Shown: piece after piece, positions 36,417 through 44,569 of the stretch
Position numbering within the stretch: the stretch's first letter is position 1
How the letters are laid out: every line of letters starts with the position of its first letter
Assembly (NCBI RefSeq): GCF_031453555.1
Contig: NZ_JAVIZM010000001.1
Span: forward strand, 1,619,001 to 1,683,000
Source: Bacillus sp. SLBN-46
GTDB lineage: Bacteria > Bacillota > Bacilli > Bacillales > Cytobacillaceae
Direction: 5' to 3'
Length of the DNA: 64,000 bases
Notes under the pieces: model-generated
What the model saw: the letters and a program-made list of their open reading frames with translations, nothing else
Told to the model about the DNA's origin: nothing
The model's database searches: none
Translations under genes and position numbers: made by a program

Positions 36417-36944
36417 TCACTTAACTGCATCAAGGCTAGGTTTATTCCATGTCAGCATTCCACTTAATAAGAGGAACGGAAGGATATTGATGACTAAAAT
36501 GATTACACCTTGAAAGTCTGTACCTATGAACAGTCCATGAAGGGTGACTAATAGATAAAGAATAGGATTCAAGGCGTGAAGTTTGCGCCACTTTTGATAG
36601 CCAATCTTTTTCCGTGCCTTGGAGGTAACCACTGTCATTATTAAAAAATACAATGAAACGATACCCATAGCCATTGGCAGGGGCTTATAGTCCGTTTTAA
36701 AAGGTACTAGCACCTCAACCCACTGAAAAGAAATATACGAGTCAATGAGTAAAAATCCTATATGCCCCAAAACAAGAATAAGTGCCCAGTTCGAAAGAGC
36801 CTCATGCAAAAACAAGGAAATGGTTACTTTTTGTTTTCGCTTTTTTTGAACCTGAGAATACAGGCCGATCATTACAGAGAGGTATAGTAATAAATAGGAC
36901 ACCATTCCTGTTGCACGAATCATATACCACTCAAACATTTCCAT
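36417..36944 (-). CDS. Ferric-reductase-like transmembrane heme protein
   Basis: 175 residues, five to six membrane spans. Paired histidines suitable for b-heme ligation: His47 (FLHEALSN) and His61 (LGHIGF) in one pair, His123 (KLHAL) and His136 (TLHGLF) in the other, the pattern of the FRD/YedZ/MsrQ superfamily. No FAD or NAD domain, so it needs a partner. It follows the ApbE gene by 4 bp in the same operon. Likely carries electrons across the membrane. Confidence 0.8.
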   Translation of the reverse strand: MEMFEWYMIRATGMVSYLLLYLSVMIGLYSQVQKKRKQKVTISLFLHEALSNWALILVLGHIGFLLIDSYISFQWVEVLVPFKTDYKPLPMAMGIVSLYFLIMTVVTSKARKKIGYQKWRKLHALNPILYLLVTLHGLFIGTDFQGVIILVINILPFLLLSGMLTWNKPSLDAVK

Positions 36945-36948
36945 ATGA

Positions 36949-37824
36949 CTAGTTTCCTCCTTTCCAAATTTCTTTTTTCCTATTTATTAAAACTGCTTGC
37001 GTGCCTTTATCTTTAATCCACGCTTTACCTTGCTCTTCTCCTAAAAGGAGGACGGTTTTTGCCCATACATCAGCTTCTACAGCGGTTGGAGCAGAAATAG
37101 TCGCAGATAAAATCTCACTCTCAGATGGCTGACCGGTTCGTGTATCAATTAGGTGATGCTTCCACTCGCCATTCACGATCCACTTTCTCTTCATAGAAGT
37201 GGAGGTTGCAACTGCACCGCTGGTCACCTGAATAGAGGAAATCATTTGTTTTTCATCAAAAGGACTTTCAATTCCTATGTTTAATGAACGAGGTAATTCT
37301 CCAAAGATTCGAATGTCTCCACCTACATTAATAAAACCATAGCCCATTTTTCCCAAGTGTTCAGCGGCACGATCGATGACCCAGCCTTTGGCAATTCCAC
37401 CTAAGTCAATTTTGGCATGAAGTGTGACCATCTGCTGTTCTTTGTTTAGAGTAAAGGGTGATCGAGGTGTAGTTACAACAGCTGAGGGGATTGGTACGAC
37501 TACCTGCCCCTTAATATATTCAATCGATCTAGCATAACCATTGTCCTCTAGTGACGTTAATACACAAGGATTAAAGATGCCTTTTGTTTCCTCATAGAAA
37601 CGAAAGGCATCGGTAAGAATGGACAACATTTCACTAGAAATCGTGACTTCTGTTCCTACCTGCTGATTTAGCCGACAAAGTTCACTATCTTCACGAAACC
37701 GGCTGCACGTCGACTCTATTAATTCAAACAGTTTATAGACCGGCATCATATCATTTGCAAATAGCTCTTGATTAATAGAGATTCGGACTAGGGTGCTCAT
37801 CGAATTAAACTGATAGTTGTACAT
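36949..37824 (-). CDS. ApbE family FAD:protein FMN transferase
   Basis: Attaches FMN from FAD by phosphoester bond to Thr/Ser of target proteins. 291 residues. Typical blocks: N-terminal FNSMSTLVRISI, KIDLGGIAKGWVIDRAAE, GFINVGGDIRIFG, and HHLIDTRTGQPS with SATISAPTAVEADVWAK (metal Asp and Thr). It lacks an obvious signal peptide, unlike most Gram-positive ApbE lipoproteins. Its ATG overlaps the upstream stop (TGATG), so it is coupled to the candidate substrate gene. Confidence 0.92.
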   Translation of the reverse strand: MYNYQFNSMSTLVRISINQELFANDMMPVYKLFELIESTCSRFREDSELCRLNQQVGTEVTISSEMLSILTDAFRFYEETKGIFNPCVLTSLEDNGYARSIEYIKGQVVVPIPSAVVTTPRSPFTLNKEQQMVTLHAKIDLGGIAKGWVIDRAAEHLGKMGYGFINVGGDIRIFGELPRSLNIGIESPFDEKQMISSIQVTSGAVATSTSMKRKWIVNGEWKHHLIDTRTGQPSESEILSATISAPTAVEADVWAKTVLLLGEEQGKAWIKDKGTQAVLINRKKEIWKGGN

Positions 37825-38225
37825 CAGGTACCACCTGTTGTTGTATCAAATCCGCCATGACGCCCCATCTCAGCACTCCCACCATTTGAGAATTGATCTT
37901 GCTGATTACTATTGTCAAAGGATTGATCATTATTACCCGAAAATTGATCACTATTATCTGAACTTTGGTCATGTTGATTAAATTGAGAGGAACGATCCCC
38001 GTGAAAAGAATGATTAAACCCTTGATTTGATTCCTCAGGGGCTTGAAAATTAAAATTATCTTGTGACTGCTGATTGGAATTATTGTTAGAAGGTTGCCCC
38101 TGATTTAATGCTAGTGAATTGTTTGCTTGATCTCCATTTGATAATCCCAGATAGGACACCATTCCTGCCACTAAAGCTAAACTACCAAAGCTAACACCCC
38201 ATGAGATTTTTTGTTTTTTATCCAA
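37824..38225 (-). CDS. Small membrane-anchored disordered protein with C-terminal flavinylation-like motif
   Basis: 133 residues: Lys-rich N-terminus, one membrane span (residues about 9-30), then about 90 residues almost wholly Asn, Gln, Ser, Asp and Phe, and the end GRHGGFDTTTGGT. The final DTTTGGT fits the DxxTGxT pattern that ApbE enzymes flavinylate in NqrC/RnfG-type domains, with Thr133, the last residue, as the possible FMN acceptor. TTG start at 38225 with AAAGGAG upstream. A short palindrome AAATGT-CTT-ACATTT lies at 38249-38263. Being a substrate is inference. Confidence 0.7.
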   Translation of the reverse strand: MDKKQKISWGVSFGSLALVAGMVSYLGLSNGDQANNSLALNQGQPSNNNSNQQSQDNFNFQAPEESNQGFNHSFHGDRSSQFNQHDQSSDNSDQFSGNNDQSFDNSNQQDQFSNGGSAEMGRHGGFDTTTGGT

Positions 38226-38372
38226 TTGTAGTGCTCCTTTCCTCTTTCAAATGTCTTACATTTAGGAGTTTACAAGTTAAACCTTAATATAAACTTAAAT
38301 TTTCACGAACTTTAATTTTTAAAATTCAGAAAAATGGTAATAATGATAGTAAAAAAGGAGAGGGAGAGTACA

Positions 38373-38558
38373 GTGATTCAGGTAAAGTTATTTGACCGGG
38401 AGCATGAGAAAGATTTAGAAAAAGAAATGAATCGCTTCTTAAGAGGAATTGATGAGCAGAGTCTGCTTGATATTAAATATAACGTTGCTGCGATGACAGA
38501 AGATGAAGAGGAAGAACAAATCTATTGTTTTTCAGCGATGATTATCTATCGATCATAA
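38373..38558 (+). CDS. Cse60-like sporulation protein
   Basis: 61 residues, MIQVKLFDREHEKDLEKEM..., ending EQIYCFSAMIIYRS, the pattern of B. subtilis Cse60, a small protein made in the mother cell under sigma-E. GTG start at 38373 with AGGGAG upstream; the ATG further upstream at 38334 lacks a ribosome site. No clear sigma-E promoter was recognised by eye. Confidence 0.78.
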   Translation: MIQVKLFDREHEKDLEKEMNRFLRGIDEQSLLDIKYNVAAMTEDEEEEQIYCFSAMIIYRS

Positions 38559-38561
38559 TAA

Positions 38562-38606
38562 AAGAACCCTTTAGTGAAAGAAAGTAGGTTTCACTAAAGG
38601 ATTCTT
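38562..38606. terminator. Bidirectional terminator after cse60
   Basis: AAGAACCCTTTAGTGAAA / TTTCACTAAAGGATTCTT long stem with one mismatch, then TTTCTTTT. Confidence 0.88.
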
Positions 38607-38612
38607 TTTCTT

Positions 38613-39896
38613 TTACCAGATAGACTGATAATTCGATTTGGCAAAAAGTGCGGCGTTAGTCCCAGCAAGTCTTCCGGTTACGAGCGCAGAGGTTATATTA
38701 TAGCCACCTGTATACCCGTGAATATCAAGAATTTCCCCGCAAAAATATAAGCCGTTCATTAGCTTTGACCCCATGGTTTGCGGTTCAATTTCCTTAACTG
38801 AGACCCCACCACCGGTTACAAAGGCTTTTTCAAGTGGAAGAGTGCCATTTACCTTAATGAGAAATTGCTTACAGCTTTTAGAAAAACTTCTGATTTTTTC
38901 ATTCGAAATAGTACCACCCTGCTCAGATGGGTCGATGCTATTTTGTTCAAAGAGAAATAGTAAATACCGTTCAGGGAGCAAACCTTTTAGTGTATTTTTA
39001 ATACTCTTTTTAGGTTCGTTTTTTACTAGGTTAATGATTTCTTGAAAAATCTCTTCTTCCTTTTTATCGGGTAGAGCATCTAGACTCATGGTAACCTCTT
39101 TCAAGTTCCATTTCTTCATCGCTTTTACAACAAATTGACTGCAACGTAATACAGCGGGGCCGCTAACGCCAAAGTGAGTGAACAGCATGTCCATTCGATG
39201 AGAGATGATCGGTTTCCCTTTTGGATTTAAGACGCTTAAGTCAATGTCCCGTAAAGATAAACCCTGCAGCGATTTATTTTTGATAAAAGGTTCGTTGGAC
39301 GTGACAGGTACCTCAGTAGGAAACAGTTCGGTAATGGTATGACCTGCTTTTTCCGCCCATGCATACCCATCGCCTGTGGACCCTGTATGGGGAACAGACT
39401 TTCCACCGACAGCAATCACAATGGATTTGGCTGATAGACGTTGGCCATCCTTTAACATGACTGCGGATACCTGACCATTTTCATACATGAGATCCTTTAC
39501 AGGACTATTTTTGAACACTTTCACATTAAGATTTTCCAATTGATGTAAAAGTGCGTCCACGACCGATTGTGCTTTGTCGGAAACAGGGAACATACGCCCA
39601 TGATCTTCTTCTTTTAATTCGATTCCTAGCTTTTCAAAAAATCTAATGATATCTTCATTACTGAAGATGGAAAAAGCACTGTATAAAAACTTGCCATTTC
39701 CTGGCAAGTGCTTAATGATTTCTTCAACTGGCAGGCGATTCGTCACATTACAGCGTCCGCCCCCAGAAATAGCAAGCTTTCGCCCAAGCTTGTCGCCTTT
39801 ATCTATTAAAAGTACTTTCGCGCCTTTTTCACCAGCGGCAATGGCAGCCATTAAACCGGATGGCCCCCCGCCGATGACAATCACATCATATTCCAT
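38613..39896 (-). CDS. HI0933/BaiN family FAD-dependent oxidoreductase (YtfP type)
   Basis: 427 residues. N-terminal Rossmann FAD motif [17 protein letters not shown], the family signature [31 protein letters not shown], and the C-terminal [20 protein letters not shown]. Start ATG 39896 gives the standard N-terminus MEYDVIV; an extension to 39932 is less likely. Physiological substrate unknown. Confidence 0.88.
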   Translation of the reverse strand: MEYDVIVIGGGPSGLMAAIAAGEKGAKVLLIDKGDKLGRKLAISGGGRCNVTNRLPVEEIIKHLPGNGKFLYSAFSIFSNEDIIRFFEKLGIELKEEDHGRMFPVSDKAQSVVDALLHQLENLNVKVFKNSPVKDLMYENGQVSAVMLKDGQRLSAKSIVIAVGGKSVPHTGSTGDGYAWAEKAGHTITELFPTEVPVTSNEPFIKNKSLQGLSLRDIDLSVLNPKGKPIISHRMDMLFTHFGVSGPAVLRCSQFVVKAMKKWNLKEVTMSLDALPDKKEEEIFQEIINLVKNEPKKSIKNTLKGLLPERYLLFLFEQNSIDPSEQGGTISNEKIRSFSKSCKQFLIKVNGTLPLEKAFVTGGGVSVKEIEPQTMGSKLMNGLYFCGEILDIHGYTGGYNITSALVTGRLAGTNAALFAKSNYQSIW

Positions 39897-40114
39897 AATT
39901 ACACCAACTTTATATTCATTCAAAGATTTCATGTCACTTCATTATAAACATTTCTTGCCGAATTAAAACAAATAGGCGGGATTTTAATAAAATTAACTTG
40001 ATTTGTTAGTAGCATCGAAGGGAAAGAAGTTGTAAACTACTAATAGTGTGCAAAAAAAGTCGACAGGTACTTTGTGAAAACACGCACGTATTTCTTCGGG
40101 TAGGAAGGGATTTT

Positions 40115-41743
40115 ATGCAGTCTAAGCTTTTAAGAGGAACATTTATATTAACTTTTGGAACGATACTTTCCAAAATTCTCGGCTTAATTTACGTTATTCC
40201 ATTCTTTCAAATCGTTGGTCGTCAAGGGACGGTCCTTTATCAATTTTCTTACGTTCCTTATACCATTTTTATTAGTGTCGCGACAGCGGGTGTACCGTTG
40301 GCGGTCTCCAAATTCATTTCTAAATATAATGCACTTGAAGAATATGCTGTTGGCAGAAAGCTTTTTAAATCTGGATTAATGATTATGCTCATCACTGGAT
40401 TTGTTGCCTTTTTAGCCATGTATCTTGCCTCACCTACATTAGCTGAAATGAGTACACAAGGTGAAAAAGCGAACCTGAAAGATGTCACAACCGTTATGAG
40501 AGCGGTTAGTTTTGCTCTAATCGTTGTTCCGTTCATGAGTTTGATCAGAGGTTATTTTCAGGGCCATCAATCAATGGGGCCATCGGCACTCTCTCAAGTA
40601 GTAGAACAAATTGTCCGAATTCTATTTACACTACTAGGTGCTTATGCAGTTTTAAATATTTTCCATGGCAAAATGGTAACGGCTGTTAGTGTAGCTACCT
40701 TTGCTGCTTTTATTGGAGCTATTGGAGGCCTTGCCGTTTTATTTTGGTACTGGTATAAAAGAAAGCCGTATTTAGACGAACTCCTTGAACATGATAAGGG
40801 TACGATGGATATCTCGCTAAAAGAAATTTATAAAGAAATCTTTATCTCTGCCTTTCCATTCGTCTTAGTGGGCATTGCGAATCCATTATTCCAGGCGATT
40901 GATCAATTTACCTTTACAAAGGCAATGGCAGAAATCGGAAAATCGACGAAAGTTGCTGAATCTTTCTTCTCCATGTTGAATTTCGAGTCGCATAAGATTG
41001 TCATCATCCCAGTATCACTCGCGACAGCTTTTTCGTTGACGCTTGTTCCTAGTATCACGAAGGCTTTTGTTGAGAACGACAGGAAAAGTATGAATCGGCA
41101 ATTAAATCAAACCTTTCAGGTCTTATTATTCTTAACTCTCCCAGCTTCAATTGGTCTTTCCTTGCTAGCTGAGCCTATTTACACCGTCTTTTATCAGCAT
41201 GACTTGATTGGAGCAGAAGTATTAAGAGCCTATGCACCGGTTGCGATTTTATTTTCACTTTACTCAGTTACAGCTGCCATTTTACAAGGTATTAATGAAC
41301 AACGATTTACGATCTTAAGTCTACTTGTAGGATTATTAATAAAATTATCGTTAAACATTCCTTTAATAAAAATGATGGAAACAAAAGGGGCTGTACTCGC
41401 TACCACACTTGGGTACCTAGCGGCCATTATTATCAATATCATCGTTATAAAAACGTATTCTCGTTACCCATTCCGTCTTGTTTGGCGAAGGAGTTTACTG
41501 ATTATGATATTTGCTGGGCTCATGTGGGTTGGTACGGAGTTAATTTATAAGTTAATGTTATTATTCCTCTCCCCAGCATCAAAGGGTGAATCAATATTGA
41601 TCATCTTGGTCAGTGCAGGAGTTGGGGCATCCATCTATTTTTACTTAGGCTTAAAATCAGGGCTTGCCGACCGCTTGTTTGGTACTAGGCTTGACCGCTT
41701 AATGACAAAGTTAAAATTGCCAAGAAGGAGGGGTACTGCTTGA
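40115..41743 (+). CDS. MurJ-like lipid II flippase / polysaccharide exporter (YtgP type)
   Basis: MOP-superfamily protein with about fourteen membrane spans, 542 residues. The N-terminal LLRGTFILTFGTILSKILG is typical of the YtgP/SpoVB group; B. subtilis YtgP is MurJ, the lipid II flippase. ATG 40115 with GGAAGGGA upstream; ATG 40046 would add a tail without family match. Stop overlaps the rsuA start (TTGA). Confidence 0.88.
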   Translation: MQSKLLRGTFILTFGTILSKILGLIYVIPFFQIVGRQGTVLYQFSYVPYTIFISVATAGVPLAVSKFISKYNALEEYAVGRKLFKSGLMIMLITGFVAFLAMYLASPTLAEMSTQGEKANLKDVTTVMRAVSFALIVVPFMSLIRGYFQGHQSMGPSALSQVVEQIVRILFTLLGAYAVLNIFHGKMVTAVSVATFAAFIGAIGGLAVLFWYWYKRKPYLDELLEHDKGTMDISLKEIYKEIFISAFPFVLVGIANPLFQAIDQFTFTKAMAEIGKSTKVAESFFSMLNFESHKIVIIPVSLATAFSLTLVPSITKAFVENDRKSMNRQLNQTFQVLLFLTLPASIGLSLLAEPIYTVFYQHDLIGAEVLRAYAPVAILFSLYSVTAAILQGINEQRFTILSLLVGLLIKLSLNIPLIKMMETKGAVLATTLGYLAAIIINIIVIKTYSRYPFRLVWRRSLLIMIFAGLMWVGTELIYKLMLLFLSPASKGESILIILVSAGVGASIYFYLGLKSGLADRLFGTRLDRLMTKLKLPRRRGTA

Positions 41744-42459
41744 GAATTGATAAAATGCTAGCTAATCTTGGCTACGGAAGCCGAAAAGAAGTAAAGCAGC
41801 TTCTAAAAAGCGGTTCTGTTAAAGTAGACGATGTAGTGGTTAAAGATGCGAAACAGCATGTTGATCCTGAAAAGCAAACCGTCACTTTAAATGGTGAGGT
41901 CATCGAATACAGAGAATTTATCTATCTAATGATGAACAAGCCTCAAGGGGTTTTATCGGCAACTGAGGATAATAATACAGAAACAGTCATTGATCTATTG
42001 GAACTTGAAGACCAAGTGTATGAGCCGTTTCCTGTTGGAAGATTGGACAAGGATACAGAGGGCTTATTGTTAATCACCAATGACGGTCAATTGGCTCATC
42101 GATTGCTGGCACCGAAAAAACATGTTCCAAAGACCTATTTTGCTGTGATTGAAGGGGAAGTAACAGAAGCAGATATTACAGCCTTTGCTAATGGTGTAAC
42201 ATTGGATGACGGCTACGAAACAAAGCCTGGTGAATTAAAAATATTGAAATCTGGAATTCGTTCCGATATAGAGTTAACAATTACTGAAGGGAAATTTCAT
42301 CAAGTAAAAAGAATGTTCGAAGCGGTAGGAAAAAGAGTCGTATACCTCCAACGTATTTCCATGGGACCACTTGCATTAGACGAAACCCTTGAGTTGGGAG
42401 AATACCGTGAATTAACCGAAGAAGAAATCGAGCTCTTGATGAATTATCAAGTGAAATAG
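41740..42459 (+). CDS. rsuA: RsuA family 16S rRNA pseudouridine synthase
   Basis: 239 residues: S4 RNA-binding domain (RIDKMLANLGYGSRKEVKQLL) then the synthase domain with catalytic Asp in PVGRLDKDTEGLLL and KTYFAVIEG. Modifies 16S U516-equivalent by family. TTG start at 41740 with AAGGAGGGG upstream, overlapping ytgP by four bases. Confidence 0.92.
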   Translation: MRIDKMLANLGYGSRKEVKQLLKSGSVKVDDVVVKDAKQHVDPEKQTVTLNGEVIEYREFIYLMMNKPQGVLSATEDNNTETVIDLLELEDQVYEPFPVGRLDKDTEGLLLITNDGQLAHRLLAPKKHVPKTYFAVIEGEVTEADITAFANGVTLDDGYETKPGELKILKSGIRSDIELTITEGKFHQVKRMFEAVGKRVVYLQRISMGPLALDETLELGEYRELTEEEIELLMNYQVK

Positions 42460-42461
42460 AG

Positions 42462-42498
42462 GAAAAGCAGCTTTGCATGAGCTGCTTTTCTTTTTTTT
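42462..42498. terminator. Bidirectional terminator rsuA / hydrolase
   Basis: GAAAAGCAGCT / AGCTGCTTTTC stem, short loop, run of eight T. Confidence 0.9.
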
Positions 42499-43312
42499 AT
42501 CTACCAATATTTAAGAATTCTAAAACAAGCTGGTTGAATTCCAATGGTTTTTCCATATTTATCATGTGGGCAGTGCCAGGAATTACAACTAACTGTGAAT
42601 CCGTAATCTTTTCATGAAGGAACTCTGAAATTGCACTGAAATCTGGGAAATCAATATCAGGGGAAATGATTAACGTTGGAACCGATATGTTCCCAACCAA
42701 TTCAATTGTTTTCGTTTCTGGTAAAATCATTTTACCTTTTCCACTAACTCTAGTTAAATTCGCAGACAGCATAGCTGCGTATTTTTCTACAATAGCTGGC
42801 TGGATATCGTCTATTGACCGAAGAGGTCCTGCAACCCATGCCTTGCACATTAACTCAACTGCCTCTTCAAGGGACTCCTTCTGAAATAGTTCATTCACTT
42901 CTTTATTATATTTTTGTCTTTCAGGAGAGTAATCAGTCCACCCTAACAAACCTGAGGAAGCCACAATCAGTTGATTGACCATTTCCGGATAAGTTAAGGT
43001 AAAGTCCATTGCTAGATTCCCACCAACTGAGAGGCCCACAAGATTCACTTTTACCACACCTAGGTATAACAATAAATTTTTAGCATCTTCTACTAGAGAA
43101 TAATCTTCATCGTGATGACTAGACTTTCCACAACCCGCATAATCAAAGCGAATAACTTGATAGTAATTGGAGAACTCCTCGAATTGATCATCCCACATTC
43201 TTGAGTCTAGAGGAAATCCATGCAATAGTAACACTGGGCGACCTTCTCCTTTTACCTCATAAAAAATTGTAGCTCCATTAATCTCAGCAAATCCAGATTG
43301 ATAGGTTGACAT
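42497..43312 (-). CDS. Alpha/beta hydrolase
   Basis: 271 residues. Oxyanion segment LLHGFPLDSRMW, nucleophile GLSVGG, acid in SPDIDFPD, His in PGTAHMIN. Resembles 3-oxoadipate enol-lactonase-like and dienelactone hydrolases but the substrate is unknown. Starts 12 bp after the HTH-F1-beta-like gene and shares its promoter, so the regulator may control it. Confidence 0.82.
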   Translation of the reverse strand: MSTYQSGFAEINGATIFYEVKGEGRPVLLLHGFPLDSRMWDDQFEEFSNYYQVIRFDYAGCGKSSHHDEDYSLVEDAKNLLLYLGVVKVNLVGLSVGGNLAMDFTLTYPEMVNQLIVASSGLLGWTDYSPERQKYNKEVNELFQKESLEEAVELMCKAWVAGPLRSIDDIQPAIVEKYAAMLSANLTRVSGKGKMILPETKTIELVGNISVPTLIISPDIDFPDFSAISEFLHEKITDSQLVVIPGTAHMINMEKPLEFNQLVLEFLNIGR

Positions 43313-43324
43313 TGTTCATTCCTC

Positions 43325-44356
43325 CTACTTTTTGAGTTGACCTATATAGAAAAGAGCCTCCACTTCCACATCATCCATTTCCCCTTTTAAGATTCGTTGG
43401 ACATCTGTGACCGTCGTTTGAGACGAAACCGAAACTCCTTTTTTCTTTGTAAAAGGCTCTGTTATTAAAAATGGTTGTGTAAAATACGCCTCGAGACGAA
43501 GGCCTTTGTGATAAGTCTCTCGCTCAGATGCAGGGATTCGCTCCGTTCCTAGAAAACGTAATTCACGATAACGGCGGAGGACTTTTTTTGCCTGCTGCTG
43601 TGTGTGCAAATGTACTTTGGAAAGAGTTGCTCCTTCAATTAGTACCGAAGTAGAATGGAGCGGATTGATTGCTGGGTAAATTTTTCGAGAAACCAGCTCT
43701 GCATCAAATTGCAACAGGGTATCTAATGGTCCAAATGGGTCTTGTTCATCGACAGCTTCGCCTCGTAAGTCGACTAAAAAAGTAGTGGGAGTGACTCCTG
43801 CATCCTTTAATTTTTCAACGAGGTCGTAAATTTCCCCGGTTAAAACCATTTGCCGATCCGCAGCGAGAAAGATGGTTTGTTTGGACATGTTCACCATTTT
43901 ATCAAAGGCTTCCTCAACAGAGTGACAGACGTGTTTCGTTTCGTTGATGACATCACTTAAACCCACAGCATCTTCATTAGGTTTCAAGAAGAAGGTTTCA
44001 AGACCATTGATGTTCATGCGATGGAACATCTCTGCTAAAACGACAAGCTGACCCATGCCCGGTCGAGCAACAAATCCGATGGTACCCCCAAGTGTTAACG
44101 GAGCAAAAAGATCGATGACTTTAATCCCGGTTTCCAGCATTTCCGCATCTAATCCCCTGATGATTAAATCATCCACGGTGCATTCTGCAAGGTCGGCAAG
44201 AGTGACAAGGGTCCGGACTTCAGCACGTGCTAAAGGAATTTTCCCAGTGCAAAGGTTAGAAACGGTGGCGGGGCGTAATCCAACCGAAGCAGCTGCAACT
44301 GTAAGATTAGGTACACGCTTTCGTAATAACTCAACATTCAGTCTTAAGTGATCCAT
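43325..44356 (-). CDS. HTH domain fused to a degenerate F1-ATPase-beta-like domain
   Basis: 343 residues. Residues about 8-66 form an XRE-like helix-turn-helix (LTVAAASVGLRPATVSNLCTG). From residue 76, TGIKVIDLFAPLTLGGTIGF matches the start of the F1-beta nucleotide domain, but the P-loop reads RPGMGQLVVL, so the Walker Lys and Thr are Gln103 and Leu104. Further on, DTLLQFDAELVSRKIYPAIN and PLHSTS match the F1-beta adenine region. It likely binds DNA and senses something with an inactive ATPase fold. ATG with AAAGGAGG upstream. Autoregulation is suggested by a palindrome on its -10 box. Confidence 0.8.
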   Translation of the reverse strand: MDHLRLNVELLRKRVPNLTVAAASVGLRPATVSNLCTGKIPLARAEVRTLVTLADLAECTVDDLIIRGLDAEMLETGIKVIDLFAPLTLGGTIGFVARPGMGQLVVLAEMFHRMNINGLETFFLKPNEDAVGLSDVINETKHVCHSVEEAFDKMVNMSKQTIFLAADRQMVLTGEIYDLVEKLKDAGVTPTTFLVDLRGEAVDEQDPFGPLDTLLQFDAELVSRKIYPAINPLHSTSVLIEGATLSKVHLHTQQQAKKVLRRYRELRFLGTERIPASERETYHKGLRLEAYFTQPFLITEPFTKKKGVSVSSQTTVTDVQRILKGEMDDVEVEALFYIGQLKK

Positions 44357-44398
44357 GGTAATCCTCCTTTAGATAGAATTACTCTCTGAAGAAAAATA

Positions 44399-44416
44399 AT
44401 TACTCTTAAGAGTAAT
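44399..44416. promoter_or_regulatory. 18-bp perfect palindromic operator of the HTH-F1-like gene
   Basis: ATTACTCTTAAGAGTAAT overlaps the -10 region of the minus-strand promoter. A further half-site ATTACTCT lies at 44378-44385, exactly 21 bases away. Binding would block transcription, consistent with autorepression. Confidence 0.75.
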
Positions 44417-44443
44417 ATATATTCTGAATATTCTATTTGTCAA
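44414..44443 (-). promoter_or_regulatory. Sigma-A promoter of the HTH-F1-like operon
   Basis: On the minus strand TTGACA (44443-44438), 18-base spacer, TATATT (44419-44414). Confidence 0.75.
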
Positions 44444-44480
44444 TGTTTATTTGTAAATAATGGAAGATTGGAGACGCTGA

Positions 44481-44521
44481 GTGGTTGATAAATCCTGAAA
44501 AGTGGTCGATAAATGAAATTC
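44481..44521. repeat. Two-unit 21-bp intergenic repeat
   Basis: GTGGTTGATAAAT at 44481 and GTGGTCGATAAAT at 44502, spaced by exactly 21 bases, each followed by A-rich sequence. The layout resembles the 21-bp repeat at 31.7 kb. Confidence 0.6.
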
Positions 44522-44532
44522 ACACAAAAAAT

Positions 44533-44561
44533 AGGCCCCCCTTCACAAGAAAAGGAGGCCT
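44533..44561 (-). terminator. Terminator of the TolB-like gene
   Basis: AGGCCTCCTT / AAGGGGGGCCT stem (imperfect) followed on the minus strand by ATTTTTTG. Confidence 0.7.
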
Positions 44562-44569
44562 GCCATCAT

